Positions 26,401 to 36,965 of a stretch of DNA of 64,000 bases are shown piece after piece. The stretch is from the NCBI RefSeq assembly GCF_963576545.1, contig NC_083649.1, positions 5,259,406 through 5,323,405 on the forward strand, read 5' to 3'. This stretch comes from Limanda limanda. Taxonomy: Eukaryota; Chordata; Actinopteri; Pleuronectiformes; Pleuronectidae. The notes beneath the pieces are model-generated. The model was not told the origin of the DNA, made no database searches, and saw nothing but the letters and a program-made list of their open reading frames with translations. Position 1 is the stretch's first letter. Every line of letters begins with the position of its first letter. A program made the position numbers and the translations under genes.

Positions 26401-28182
26401 AAGACAAGAGCTTAGCGCACAAGAGCAGAACGATAAGAGGAAGGATAAGAATGTGACAGAGCTCTGCAGTTTGTGCAGGAGTGAATGTGCAAAGAACTGA
26501 AGTAATGTAGAATATGTGAGGATGGTGTTTATATGAAACGTGTTCATGAGAGGAGGGAAGATCAGACTTTCATGATGATTCGATTGATTTGATTAATTGG
26601 GAAAATAACAGGACTGTTTAATAAATGATGAAAGTTATCGATACTTTCAGCCTTAAACTGAAATTTTGTCAGAGGATCATCTCTGGGCATCATGAATGTC
26701 CCAATCAATCAATCTATCAATCAACCAATCAATCAATTAATCAATCATTCAATCAATATTCATACAGTTTGCCGCAATTGTGCCTCAATGATGAGGATTC
26801 TGCAGAGCACAGGTTATCTGTGTAAACCAACATCACCAATACACTCTCAGTTAAGAGAGTGACATGAAGTGCGACCTGTGACCTCTGGCTAACACATTCA
26901 CACCTCAACCCTGCCTGGACACACACAGACACACACACACACACACACTGATGGCGCTATGTGTAAAAAATATGTACTGTACTGATGATAAGGTGACATG
27001 TCAGGACACACATTCCTTATCAGCAGAGCTTAGTCCTGTTACGCAACCAAAGTCACGCTCAAATAGTTTCTCTCTCACACACACACACACACACACCCCA
27101 CACACACACACAGAATACTTTTGTGTGTGCGCTGTCAGCCTGTTTGTTCGACACTTAACAGCTGATAAGAGCTTAAAGGTCAGATGTGGACTTGAGCAAG
27201 TTGCAGACATTTCTCCACACAAAGACATTTTCTGATCAAAAACCCAAACTGTTTGAGTCACTGCTTCCTTATTTAATAGAGTCCATTGGTTTGGCTGCTG
27301 CAGTGTCACAGATGTGTCTGTGGAAGTGAATCATTGTAAAATACAACAACTACTAGTTTTATGTAATTATGCAAAGTTAAGAAATAAAAATAGTTTCCTA
27401 TTTTGAAGCAGAATTTGTGCTTTAAAGGGTTTTTTCTTTCAATAAATGCAAAACCATATTATTCCAGTTAAACCACAAAACTCACGGATCTCAAGATATG
27501 TGCTGACGCCCACCATATAACAGATATGTTATAGTGATATGTTCTGTTTATAGTAATCAATGGAACACATATACACAAATAAGAAAACTTGTGCGTATAA
27601 TTGTTATATGCAGACATGTAACTATGGCAGCTACTACTTGACAAGATGTTATTAATATGATTTAAAGGTTCTATAGATATCGTGACAATATGGTTATAGT
27701 GAATAACAGTTTAGTGAAAATCTGATATAATGACTATACAACACTGACATATTTATAATAAATATAACACGTACAAGTGAGTCATGCATAACAGTGCATG
27801 GGCAAGTGTGTACTTACAAGTACAAGTACACAAATGTAATTGTTTAGTCAGAGAGGGACATGCAGCCATTATATGATTCTTAGGTAAAAAAGTTGTGTGA
27901 ATAACAGATATTAAAATGAGGATCTCACTATAATACATGATGATAATGATAATAATGATAATTTATGATAATTCATGATAATAAATGACAATAAACGATG
28001 GAGAGAATGAGAGGAGGTGGACCCACCTTGGCCTGGTTGATGATCAGACCCATGAACGTGGACACCAGCGCGGACCGGGACAGGGACGGAGTCTTCCGCC
28101 GATGCAGCTCGGGTCTGTCCAGCGGGAGAGAGGCCGGCTCCTCGGGCACCGTGACCGTGTAGGAGTGACGCAGGGACGGCAT
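19448..28182 (-). CDS. usp2: Ubiquitin-specific protease 2 (USP2), short isoform, 404 aa, 12 coding exons
   Basis: Cysteine deubiquitinase of the USP/UBP family. In mammals it removes ubiquitin from targets such as MDM2, cyclin D1 and PER1. Coding exons, 5' to 3': 28027-28182, 22798-22845, 22550-22673, 21657-21768, 21418-21528, 21261-21325, 21066-21169, 20850-20930, 20661-20739, 19924-20031, 19704-19824, 19448-19553. All are GT-AG with matching phases (1215 nt). The catalytic Cys is residue 69 in the Cys box ([16 protein letters not shown]), the His is about residue 350 in GGHYTAYC, and Asn 367-Asp 368 follow in YSYNDC. Zinc-binding CxxC pairs are at 218/221 and 269/272. The first exon ([15 protein letters not shown]...) resembles the N-terminus of mammalian USP2-45, which is 396 aa. 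No exon for the long USP2-69 N-terminus was recognised. The whole protease core is intact, so the gene should be active. Confidence 0.96.
22150..22360 (+). repeat. Old dispersed fish repeat in a usp2 intron
   Basis: The order of blocks (a 'gcagatccgatgaaaattta' start, 'gtgaaatttggtgcagctt', then 'gatttaagggaacttttggg' and 'actcggcgg') resembles a widespread teleost interspersed repeat that I know by appearance only. It lies between coding exons 3 and 4. Class uncertain. Confidence 0.45.
23362..23404. repeat. (AC)n microsatellite in usp2 intron 1
   Basis: About 20 uninterrupted AC dinucleotides. Other CA/GT tracts in the window are at about 26926-26948, 27077-27114, 38870-38886 and 42164-42190. 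Confidence 0.95.
24030..24190 (+). repeat. Dispersed SINE-like tail in usp2 intron 1
   Basis: The series 'gggcaggaatctgaaccctc', 'gaagcactgtacgaatgtgt' and 'gtgatttgagtgtttgtta' followed by 'actagaaaaattc' resembles the end of a common teleost repeat. It is decayed, with no clear target duplication. Confidence 0.45.
24695..25379. mobile_element. Non-autonomous hAT-type element with 8-bp target duplication (usp2 intron 1)
   Basis: The 685-bp segment begins TAAGGACGGGAATCGG and ends with the approximate inverted complement (ccccccatcccta). It is flanked on both sides by the same eight bases, CTGGACAT (24687-24694 and 25380-25387). An 8-bp duplication is the hallmark of the hAT superfamily. The inside is AT-rich with repeated 'cgatacgat' and 'attgcgattc' motifs near the left end and 'aatcgattt' motifs near the right end. 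It contains no transposase frame, so it needed a helper to move. Confidence 0.8.
25445..25490 (+). repeat. Dispersed repeat copy 2 (partial)
   Basis: Shares 'atggaccaaactaaaaagtc' plus a few bases with the copies at 8454-8560 and 39738-39840. It sits just right of the hAT-type element and is truncated at its left side. Confidence 0.6.
26700..26757. repeat. (CAAT)n microsatellite in usp2 intron 1
   Basis: Imperfect run of about 14 CAAT/CTAT/CATT units. Confidence 0.9.
28027..28182 (-). CDS. usp2: usp2 first coding exon, short-isoform N-terminus
   Basis: Fifty-two codons starting at ATG 28180-28182 and ending LIINQAK before a gtgggt donor. The Ser-Tyr-Thr-Val-Thr-Val-Pro-Glu core and the Ser-Thr-Phe-x-Gly-Leu-x-x-Asn-x-Ala-Lys end match the alternative N-terminus of the mammalian short isoform. 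That isoform is driven by its own clock-controlled promoter in mammals. The exon sits in a GC-richer patch (28030-28330) with short GC-rich repeats upstream (28245-28300), which fits a promoter. The intron to exon 2 is about 5.2 kb and full of repeats. Confidence 0.9.
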
Positions 28183-30899
28183 GTTGTTCAGGGAAGCGCC
28201 GCTGACGCAGAGCCGGAGCCGGTAATCAACGAGAGGAGCGACAGATGGTGCGTTCAGGTTCCGGTGCGTTCAAGTCCTGGTGCGTTCAGGTTCCGGTGAG
28301 TCTGCAGCTCTGCACGTAAACACAACTGCTGCTGCTGCGTGGGTCTGCGAGGTGAGTGACACTGAGGAGGTGTGTGTGTCTGTTTGATTGTGAGTCTGTG
28401 TGCGTGTGTTTTTACTGCGTTGTGTTCACGCCCACCTCCCTCCCATAGAAAAAACCGGTGTTGCATTCAAGTGCTGTTGGAAACATCAACACTATGAAAC
28501 GGTGACAGAAGGTTAATAAACCCCCAAAGAATTATTATTTGTCAAAGAAAAAGTAAGATTTTCAATCCCAATCAAAACGTCTTCACTTTATCTTCTTTCA
28601 TGAGCCAATAACAATATAACGATTAAAACAAGTTTAAAAAGGCCAACAGAAAATATGAAGGTCAATAAATTACATGAACACCACAAACTAATAATATTAA
28701 TGGCCAGATACATTTAAAAACACAGAGGCAATAAAACTCACGTATATATTGAATCAATAGCTACAGCAATAGGTTTAGTTAATAGATGTCAACACTTACT
28801 TATTAGAATATGATTTATTAGTTGCTTGATAATATCGGCAGTTATGGATCTTTTACAGATATATCCCTGTCAGTGTCTATGTTCGCAAACATATACAGAA
28901 TAAGAAGGTAAAAAATATTTAGAATTTTACAAAAAACTAATATGTTGGTGTCCTGTATTCAAGTCTTCAATACACATAAAGTTTAAAAAACAATATAACT
29001 GATTTGTCCGAGTTATTCATGACCTTATCTTATTGTTAACTCTCATGCATCAGTGTGTGAGCAGAGTTTTACTGTTGGAGCTACGTGGAGCTTGTTTTAA
29101 CAACTTTTATGTAATTAACAACATTTGATAAATTTAACCTCTTAGTTCCTCAAACAACGATTAGATAAAAACATCTGGGAGGTTTAACTTTGACACTCAA
29201 ACACTGGATGTGACCAGCTGGACAAACGTTTAATCTTTAACAAACTTTTATGAGATTTTCATACATTTATATTGAATTCAAAATGAATTAGTAACTTGTG
29301 TGTCAGATAAATACTGTGGCCTCACTTGTATTGATATTAGATTGAATGGACGACTGTACTTGAATGTGTTCTTTTCAACTTTCTATCGTCTTCTATCCAC
29401 ATTTTATGGACAAAATGGTTTTAAGAGCAAAGTACAGTCGGACATTTACAATCACGTTTCTCTGTTGTTTTCTAAAACCTCCTCTGCAGCTAATAGAAGC
29501 AGGTTGCTGTCGTGTGCTGGCCGAAAACAAAAAAGCTCAGCTGAGCTTCATTCCACCTCCAGAACCTTCCTCTCCTTTCAGAGACTTGCTGACCCGACTG
29601 GACTTGGATCTTTGGACCGTGCGAGGATCTGACACAGGAACAGCTCTGAGTCTGATAAGAGGTTAACAGTCGACCAGTAAAACTTTACGGGTCCTTCTGT
29701 CCTCATGCACTCGCTCTCGTCTTTAACAGAGGGAGCATTAAAACCAGCGAGCAAAGTCTGGTGCTGTCAGAGAAACTCTCGACTCTCAGCCGATGAACCA
29801 GGTGTTAAACATACACAGCGATGCATATCATCAGGGGTTTTATGGCAGTTTACTTACTCGTAAAAAAGCTGGAGGCTGTTGGATGGAGTGAAGTGTTTGT
29901 TTTTTATGTAATGAAGCTAAAAATGTAAATATATTTAAGTAAATATGGTTTATTCCTAGGGCAGTATGAATATTCACTTATATATTCTGACATTTCTGGC
30001 TTGACTATGTGCTACAAGAAAGGTTGAGGTTGTCACTAATTGTTTTCTGACTCACTGGAACACGTAGTTACGTTCAATGAGGAGCAAGGTGCGTCAACGA
30101 GGGAACTCCTCAAACAAATCATGTATCCAGGCAAACCCGAGAGGAGCAGCGAGCACGGGAGTCCCTTCACAACGGGCCTCATAATTAACCACCTACATGT
30201 GCACAAGAGGAATGTGATTCGTTAACTTAGTCACAAACATTCCTGCGTCGCTGAATATTTGCCACATGCAGGTTTAACGGGACTGACTTTCTCTGGTGAG
30301 GTCAGATTCCAGGTCTAGTAAGTCAGCAGGAATTTCTTTTCTTCTATCCTGGTGACATCTGATGCAATGACATGAACACCGGAAATGGTCCATAAAATGG
30401 GGTCTGGACATTTTCAGGAGTTTGCCTTTCACATAAGAAGACGGCAGCAGGAACTGGTCTGGGTCCCACAACATTTCCCTGCTGTACATGGGTTCACTCC
30501 GACATTTCACCCGGGGTCTGGAGCTGATGATGTTTGCGTTTTCACATACAGCCCCACCGAAAAGTTTCAGGGAAATGTTCAGCGCTGGGATGAAGCCACG
30601 GGATGAAGCCATTTCCTGGTCCTTGAAGTTCTTTCTAACTTGTTCTGAACTTCAGCTGAAGACCACACAGACGGTTGGTCTCCTTCTCTGCAGACGATAC
30701 GTTGCACAATCTCAAACTAAGTTTTGGTCGGTTTTATTGGTCACGGTTATTCTACCAGCAGCCTCTGACTTAAGCAATTCTTTCTCCTGCACCAGCAAAG
30801 AGTTGTGTATCGCTCCGGAGCAAGTTCTTTGTGTTTCGACAGACAAAGTTAGTTTCTTGGTCGAAAATCCTTGAGTTCTTTCTTGTCCCATCCTTTCAG
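28183..30899. other. usp2 upstream region, no further gene recognised
   Basis: The first 250 bp are GC-richer and probably hold the usp2 short-isoform promoter and 5' UTR. The rest is AT-rich unique sequence. Open frames at 29300-29666 (+) and 30274-30612 (-) have no family I recognise and no paired splice sites leading to one. I cannot support a gene. Confidence 0.4.
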
Positions 30900-31192
30900 T
30901 TTCATGGGAATCCTCTCAGTAGTTTTTTTGCGTAATCCTGGTGACGATTAAACAAACAGAGGGCGTGAAAACGTAACCTGCTCGGTGGACGTCTTAAGTT
31001 AATTATAACACAATACGAACACGCAACCATGAAATGTCACTCTCAGTTCACATTAATCCCTCGAACGACACACCTCATGTTAAACTGTGGAAAGAATTCA
31101 CGTAATTAATTTACCTAATGACTAACACAAATCTTTTTATTAGAAACTGTGTCAGTAGGAATAGAAACATCTTCATCTGATCTATTTCTAAT
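30900..31192 (+). repeat. Outer direct repeat, left copy
   Basis: Collinear with 38078-38404. Shared blocks in order: a 'gtaatcctg(g/c)tgac' block followed by 'aaacaaac'; 'cacattaatccct'; 'cacacctcatgtt'; 'ggaaagaattca'; 'aattaattt'; 'ttagaaactgtgtcag'; 'agaaacatct'; and 'tatttctaat'. The right copy has an extra segment of about 35 bp. Its first block belongs to a dispersed fish repeat (another partial copy lies at about 31186-31240). Confidence 0.7.
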
Positions 31193-33081
31193 CAGTAGGT
31201 TTTTGCACAATCCTGTTGACAAACAAAAGAAACAGATCAGGATCTTTTAAAAGTGGTTTCATGGGGATGTAGTGGAACAAAAACCTCTAATGTGAAGCTG
31301 AGATAATGTGAATTCATTAAAGAACAAACAGTTTATATGTATCTTCAATTGTTTTAGAGTAAACAAACATGAGGGATTTGGTGCAGAATTTAAGGGACGG
31401 TTGTTCCCTGGCCGAGGAAAACTCTCTGCTCAGGGACGTTAGTGTTGTTGTTTAATGTTTACGTGTAACTCCATGACTAACATTAATAGACTTGATTGAT
31501 TAAAACAGACACGATCAAGGTTGAAGTGTACAAGCCTCGATAAGAACATCAAGTTATGTAACGAGCTCATTCCTGTAGTAAAGTTTATCTCGTGGTCACA
31601 CAGGTCTGAGGTGGTTGCTGAGACATTTACAGTCTTTTTCTCACAGAAACTAATTACAGCGATCTCATGCTCCGACATCCCATGACAACGAGGCCGATCC
31701 CGTCAACACACAGAGACGCGCGCTTCCACCCGACCTATAGGCACGCACCTCAGGGAGGGAATACCTCCAGCTTTACTCATGCATGAGCCAACTCAGGGAT
31801 CCCTCTGTGTAAACTACAGCTCACCTAAACTCTGCAGTGAGTCACGTTCGATCAAACACCAGCAACAAGACAAACAAGTCAGAGATGCACGGAACTGAGG
31901 TCGGAGGAGAAGAGCTGCACGGTTCTTTTTCTACCTAGGTTATTTAACTTATACCACAAATCTCTGTCTGTCTGTATGTGTCTCACATATCTCGAGAACT
32001 GATCATCTCCTCTTCACTATCCCCATGTGTGTGGTTCAGGGACTGAGGAAGTGCAGTGTGGAATTTGGTGCCATTCAATATATGGATAAACAGGTGACCA
32101 GCACTCAGTATAAATCAGTCAAGATCCACAAATTAATCTCTGGAAAAAACATGTATATATAATTGTATCTAGTCTCTTTATGTCTTAATGTTTAAACGCC
32201 GCCGATTGGTCCATCCAACTGTCAATCAACATGTTCATATCCCCTGGTCCTTATAGGAAAAAGCAACTACAGCACAGTTAATCTTTCCTTGTGTATTTAG
32301 ATAAGGATACAATCAACACGTGAGCATCTAAGTCAGCCTGTAATCACATTCTTCCTCTGGCGTTTAAAGAATGTGAATTATTTGACCTTCTAGGAACTGA
32401 CCCTTGACCCCTGTGAAGCCTGAAAGGTCAGACACATGGTCACATGAAGTGAACCTGTGTGAATGTTACTTTGACTATATCTTGGTAGTTATAATTATTT
32501 CCCTTTTGGGCTTTTTCAGGGCATAGACATGCTCAAATTCTTACCTAAGATGGCAGGAAATTCAAAAATCACAGCGCCCCCTGGTGGCAACAGGTAATGT
32601 CTTGTTTTTGGAACATCTTACACTTGGACTGCAACCATGTCAAACTGTGTCAAAAGTGTCTAAAGACATTGATAATGGCATAAGATTACTGTGACTTTTC
32701 GTCAAACGCCATTAAATTCGCCGTTAAACACGAAATTGCTGTAACTTCAGTGTTCATGCTTCAGTCTCCCTCAAAATACATTTGTGTAAAAACAGCACCA
32801 CCCGAAGATATTTATATGGTGTTAAGGAATGGGCGTGACAAAATAACTGACTAGCGCCCCCTAGAGTGAAGCCCTGGCACTAAGATTGGCCGACATGTAC
32901 AAAAGTCTTTTCAAGACAAACAAATAAGTCTGATGAACTCGTGCTTGGGCTTTCAATGCTTTAATGTCACAATGTCAGTGATGCTAGAATCCTTTGATGT
33001 CTTAGATGTAAAGTCTGAAAGATTTATTCGATTAAAATTCGATTAAGATAAAGTTTTCACTATGGGGTCTAACTTGATGGG
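31193..33081. other. Spacer left of the TRIM gene with decayed repeats
   Basis: Contains two copies of the 'agcgccccct' type motif (about 32571 and 32850) known from dispersed fish repeats, plus AT-rich unique sequence. No coding exon recognised. Confidence 0.45.
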
Positions 33082-33220
33082 GTGGACCGTAATGTGTGAT
33101 TAGTGAGCGTGGTCCAGTGGCGCACGACAGACGCAGGAAGTGAAGCGTTTATCCTTGCCGCAGTGCGCAAAACGCATGCAAGGCGGAGACTTGCGCTTGG
33201 TCATTGATCGCTCTCTCCAC
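33082..33220 (+). repeat. Inner direct repeat, left copy, upstream of the TRIM gene
   Basis: Repeats at 35817-35939. The last 79 bp (33142-33220 against 35861-35939) differ at only four positions by my count. The left half (from 'gtggaccgtaatg') is more diverged and has length differences. The copy ends about 180 bp before the preferred TRIM start codon, so it covers the likely promoter/5' leader. Confidence 0.9.
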
Positions 33221-33397
33221 AAACCGCTTTGACATAAGGGCAGCAGCTGCTGAGGAGAGCTAAGACCATACTGGTGCTCTTTTCAATAGTGTGTTAAAAC
33301 GTGGGAAAAAGAGGAAGTGAACGAGAGAGGGAGGAGCAGAGATCTGTTTCTGTTCGGAGGAAGTGAAACTATTCTACAGTCCCTGGCAGCAGCTGAA

Positions 33398-35053
33398 ATG
33401 GAGCAGCAAGAAATTCAACTGGACAGACAAAGATTCTGCTGTTCGATCTGTCTGGATCTACTGAAGGATCCGGTGACTCCTGGCTGTGGACACAGCTACT
33501 GTAAGAGCTGTATTAACACCTACTGGGACAAAGAGGAGGAAAGAGGAAGCTACAGCTGTCCTCAGTGTAGACAGACCTTCACACCGAGGCCTGTCCTGGG
33601 GAAAAACACCATGTTAGCTGATTTAGTGGAGGAGCTGAAGAAGACTGGACTCCAAGATGCTCCTGCTGATCACTGCTATGCTGGACCTGAAGATGTGGTC
33701 TGTGATGTCTGCACTGGGAGAAAACTGAAAGCTCTCAAATCCTGTTTGAATTGTTTGGCCTCTTATTGTGAAAAACACCTCCAGCGTCATCTTCAGTCAG
33801 CTGCATTGAAGAAGCACAAGCTGGTGGAGCCCTCGGAGAAGCTGCAGGAGAACATCTGCTCTCGTCACAACGAGGTGATGAAGATGTTCTGCCGCACTGA
33901 TCAGCAGTGTATCTGTTATCTCTGCTCTGTGGATGAACATAAAGACCACGACACAGTGTCAGCTGCAGCAGAAAGGACTGAGAGGCAGAGAGAGCTCGGG
34001 CCGAGGAGACAAACAATCCAGCAGAGAGTCCAGGACACAGAGAAAGACGTGAAGCTGCTTCAACAGGAAGAGGAGGCCGTCAATGGCTCTGCTGATAAAG
34101 CAGTGGAGGACAGTGAGGAGATCTTCACTGAGCTGATCCGTCTGCTGGAGAAAAGAAGCTCTGATGTGAAGCAGATCAGATCCCAGCTTCAGGAGAGATT
34201 GGAGCAGGAGATCACTGAGCTGAAGAGGAAAGACCATGAACTGAAGCAGCTCGCAGACACAGAGGATCACAACCAGCTTCTACACAACTACCCCTCACTG
34301 TCACCACTCAGTGGATCTACACACTCATCCAGGATCAGGATCCGTCCTCTGAGGAACTTTGAGGACGTGACAGCAGCTGTGTCACAGGTCAGAGGTCGAC
34401 TACAGGACATTCTGAGTGAGACAGAGATTTTAAAGATTGTGTCTCAAGTGGATGTTTTACTGCGACAACCAGAGCCAGAGACCAGAGCTGACTTCTTAAG
34501 ATATTCACAGGAAATCACACTGGATCCAAACACAGCATACAGACGTCTGTTATTATCTGAGGGAAACAGAAAAGTAACACGTATGTTTAAAGATCAGTCT
34601 TATTCTAATCACCCAGACAGATTCACTGGTTGTTGTCAGGTCCTCAGTAGAGAGTCTCTGACTGGACGTTGTTACTGGGAGGTGGAGGTGGAGGTGGGAG
34701 GAGGAGTTTGTGTAGCAGTCACATACAAGAATATCAGCAGAGCAGGAAACTCACCTGAATGTGTATTTGGACTCAATGATAAATCTTGGTCATTATATCT
34801 TGATCGAAACAGTTATATCTTTTATTACAACAGGATCAGGACTGAAGTGTCAGGTCCAAGATCAGTGTCAGGTCGTCGGCCCTCCAGAGTAGGAGTGTAC
34901 CTGGATCACAGTGCAGGTATCTTGTCCTTCTACAGAGTCTCTGACACCATGACTCTCCTCCACAGAGTCCAGACCACATTCACTCAGCCTCTCTATGCTG
35001 GAGTTTTGCTTTATGATGATGGAGACACAGCTGAGTTCTGTAAACTCAAATAG
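33398..35053 (+). CDS. Intronless TRIM E3 ubiquitin ligase (finTRIM/TRIM16-like), 551 aa
   Basis: Probable RING-type E3 ligase of the large teleost TRIM expansions, often linked to antiviral defence. Domains in order: RING C3HC4 (Cys15, Cys18, Cys30, His32, Cys35, Cys38, Cys54, Cys57) and B-box-like zinc clusters from about 100 to 190 (CDVC...CLNC...CEKH and CSRH...CRTD...CYLC...DEHKDHD). A long Gln/Glu/Lys coiled coil runs from about 195 to 295. A C-terminal PRY-SPRY follows (TLDPNTAYRRLLLSEGN, then CYWEVEVEVGGG and VGVYLDHSAGILSFY). It is one open frame with no stop or intron. I chose ATG 33398 (gctgaaATGg, good Kozak context) because family members start just before the RING. An in-frame ATG at 33317 would add 27 unrelated residues. 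The coiled coil looks roughly a dozen residues shorter than relatives I recall. ATTAAA at 35063-35068 may be the poly(A) signal. Confidence 0.92.
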   Translation: MEQQEIQLDRQRFCCSICLDLLKDPVTPGCGHSYCKSCINTYWDKEEERGSYSCPQCRQTFTPRPVLGKNTMLADLVEELKKTGLQDAPADHCYAGPEDVVCDVCTGRKLKALKSCLNCLASYCEKHLQRHLQSAALKKHKLVEPSEKLQENICSRHNEVMKMFCRTDQQCICYLCSVDEHKDHDTVSAAAERTERQRELGPRRQTIQQRVQDTEKDVKLLQQEEEAVNGSADKAVEDSEEIFTELIRLLEKRSSDVKQIRSQLQERLEQEITELKRKDHELKQLADTEDHNQLLHNYPSLSPLSGSTHSSRIRIRPLRNFEDVTAAVSQVRGRLQDILSETEILKIVSQVDVLLRQPEPETRADFLRYSQEITLDPNTAYRRLLLSEGNRKVTRMFKDQSYSNHPDRFTGCCQVLSRESLTGRCYWEVEVEVGGGVCVAVTYKNISRAGNSPECVFGLNDKSWSLYLDRNSYIFYYNRIRTEVSGPRSVSGRRPSRVGVYLDHSAGILSFYRVSDTMTLLHRVQTTFTQPLYAGVLLYDDGDTAEFCKLK

Positions 35054-35263
35054 ACTCGAATCATTAAAAGCAGTGATTTTCTGTGTTTAAATCTTTAACT
35101 TCTTTTGTCTCCATGTTTGTTGATCAAAGTTCGTCGTGGTGACGTTTCTGCTCCGCACAGAGATCAGCTGTCAATCAAACACCGACCTTCCTTTATCACA
35201 CATACTTCACATACGTCAACTCATTGGATCATGGTCAGAATTTAGACATTTCCTCAAACCGTA

Positions 35264-35314
35264 TAAACATTGATGTGCGGCGAAGGATGATCCGTCGCCG
35301 CACATCAATGTTTA
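35264..35314. other. Near-perfect 51-bp palindrome (hairpin) downstream of the TRIM gene
   Basis: Two perfectly complementary 20-base arms (35264-35283 and 35295-35314) flank an 11-base centre. The centre itself contains GGAT-G-ATCC, so pairing could continue after one mismatch. The outer half of each arm is AT-rich and the inner half CG-rich (gtgcggcga). It lies about 210 bp after the TRIM stop codon. Confidence 0.95.
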
Positions 35315-35334
35315 CGACAACATGGTGTCCTTTG

Positions 35335-35760
35335 GCGAAAGGAGCCGATGTTGTTATAACTCCACTGTGCATTGTCCTATCACCACCAAACTTCTGTCAC
35401 GTGATCAGAGACTAAGCCTGAACAGCTCTATGTGTCAATATTTCCTCAGTATCATAGCGCAGCCTACTGATTCACCATGAAACAGGAAGTACTTTGTAAA
35501 TCCACTCTGCATTATCCAACTGGCTCTGAACTACTGACCTATGATCACAATCTTGACCTGAACACATCCATATGTTAATATTAGTTCAGGGTCATAGAGC
35601 CACCTACTGATCAGTGTGAAAATAAAGTTGTTGTAACATGGTCCAATTGACACAAAATTGCTCAAGCTACATCAGAGCCCCTACTTGAACAGATATATTA
35701 GTCTGTACGTAATAATAGTGATGGCGCCATCTACTGGCAACAGGAAGTAAGCTTTTTTTT
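35335..35760 (+). repeat. Three degenerate tandem units of a dispersed fish repeat (about 120-150 bp each)
   Basis: Each unit has the order 'ccactgtgcatt'/'ccactctgcatt', then a 'tgatcagagac'/'tgatcacaatc' block, 'cctgaaca', an 'atgtgtcaata' or similar block, then 'catagcgcagcctactg' or variants ending 'ggcgccatctactggcaac'. 'aacaggaagta' ends the first and third units. Copies are old. The motif 'agcgccccctggtggcaaca' at 32570 belongs to the same family. Confidence 0.65.
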
Positions 35761-35816
35761 ACAACTATCATTCGATTTACATAAAATCTTTCCACTGTGA
35801 TGTGCTATTTGATAGC

Positions 35817-35939
35817 GTGGACCGTAATGAGCAATTAGCAGGCAAGGATCGACATCACGGGAAGCGTTTATCCTTGCCGCAGTGCGCAAAACGCATGCAA
35901 CGCGGAGACGTGCGCTTGGTCATCGATTGCTCTCTCCAC
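35817..35939 (+). repeat. Inner direct repeat, right copy
   Basis: See the left copy at 33082-33220. This copy lies about 760 bp after the TRIM stop codon, in the same orientation, with a start-to-start distance of about 2.73 kb. No TRIM-like reading frame follows it. Confidence 0.9.
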
Positions 35940-36512
35940 CGACCAATAAAATTGATGATTAGAGTAACACACTTGTAAACACAGTCATATATACACACAC
36001 CTACAAACTTATGTAACCACAGAAACACAACAGGCTCAATATTCACCACAAAGGCCGACAAATGAGGCCAAGAGACTCTGGGTTGAACTGTGTTTTCACT
36101 GGAAACATGACAACAGAACAAGGTGTTGAATAATCACTGGCCTACATCTAGAGACTGAATGAGTTGATGTGGGTTTACATGAAACATCACTGTCTTCTGC
36201 TTTTATAAAATAAAAATGCTGCCTTAAAACCATCTGATGAACATATTGGAAACTTTAAACCCTCAGTTTTCCCCTCACTAATTCACCTTTCTATACATTT
36301 AATTAATGATAAAATAAGATAATCCTTTTCATTGTAAATGTTCCATGTTACAGCAACAGCAAAGGGGATAGAAACATAATGGGAAGCATTTGTAAAAATA
36401 AGTAAACATGCAATATATACATGAGGAAATGTCAAAATAGAGCAAAGTACTGGAGAGGTATTGGAATTCCACAAACAAACATATAGACGTTGCACTGAGA
36501 GTGGAGGTATGA

Positions 36513-36965
36513 TACAGTTTAAATAACACTGATGTAGAAGTACACAGTCTAAATGAGACTGATGTAGAAGTATTACTCAGTTTAAATGAGACTGATGTAG
36601 AAGTATTATTCAGTTCTATTAAAGTATTACTCAGTTTAAATGAGACTGATGAAGAAGTATTACACAGTTTAAACGATACTGATGTAGAAGTATTATTCAG
36701 TTCTATTAAGTATTACTCAGTTTTATAGAGACTGATGTAGAAGTATTACTTAGTTTAAATGAGACTGATGTTGAAGTATTACACAGTTTAAATGAGACTG
36801 ATGTAGAAGTATTACTCAGTTGTATTAAAGTATTACTCAGTTTAAATGACACTGAAGTAGAAGTATTACACAGTTTTATAGAGACTGATGTAGAAGTATT
36901 ACTCATTTCTATTAAAGTATTACTCAGTTTTTAATGAGACCGATGTAGAAGTATTACTCAGTTTA
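36513..36965. repeat. 33-34-bp minisatellite
   Basis: About 13 imperfect copies of a unit of the form 'tactcagtttaaatgagac' followed by 'tgatgtagaagtat', some internally shortened ('cagttctattaaagtatt'). The minus-strand frame reads as Ser/Asn/Thr repeats, which is an artefact. Confidence 0.9.

Noticed and set aside
26700..26757. CRISPR-like short repeats
   Set aside because: Simple CAAT microsatellite without spacers; no CRISPR array or cas gene is expected or seen in this vertebrate sequence.
30274..30874. Facing open frames (112 aa minus with a Cys/His cluster, 128 aa plus)
   Set aside because: The CSCHCIRC cluster hints at a zinc knuckle, but I recognise no family, the two strands compete and no adjoining exons or element ends were found.
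33317..33397. Upstream in-frame ATG extending the TRIM protein by 27 residues
   Set aside because: The extra residues are not of the family type. The ATG at 33398 has a better Kozak context and matches the usual distance to the RING.
33082..35939. Inner direct repeats as LTRs of a retrotransposon carrying the TRIM gene
   Set aside because: The repeats are too short and lack TG...CA ends. There is no primer-binding site or polypurine tract, no gag/pol remnant and no target duplication noted.
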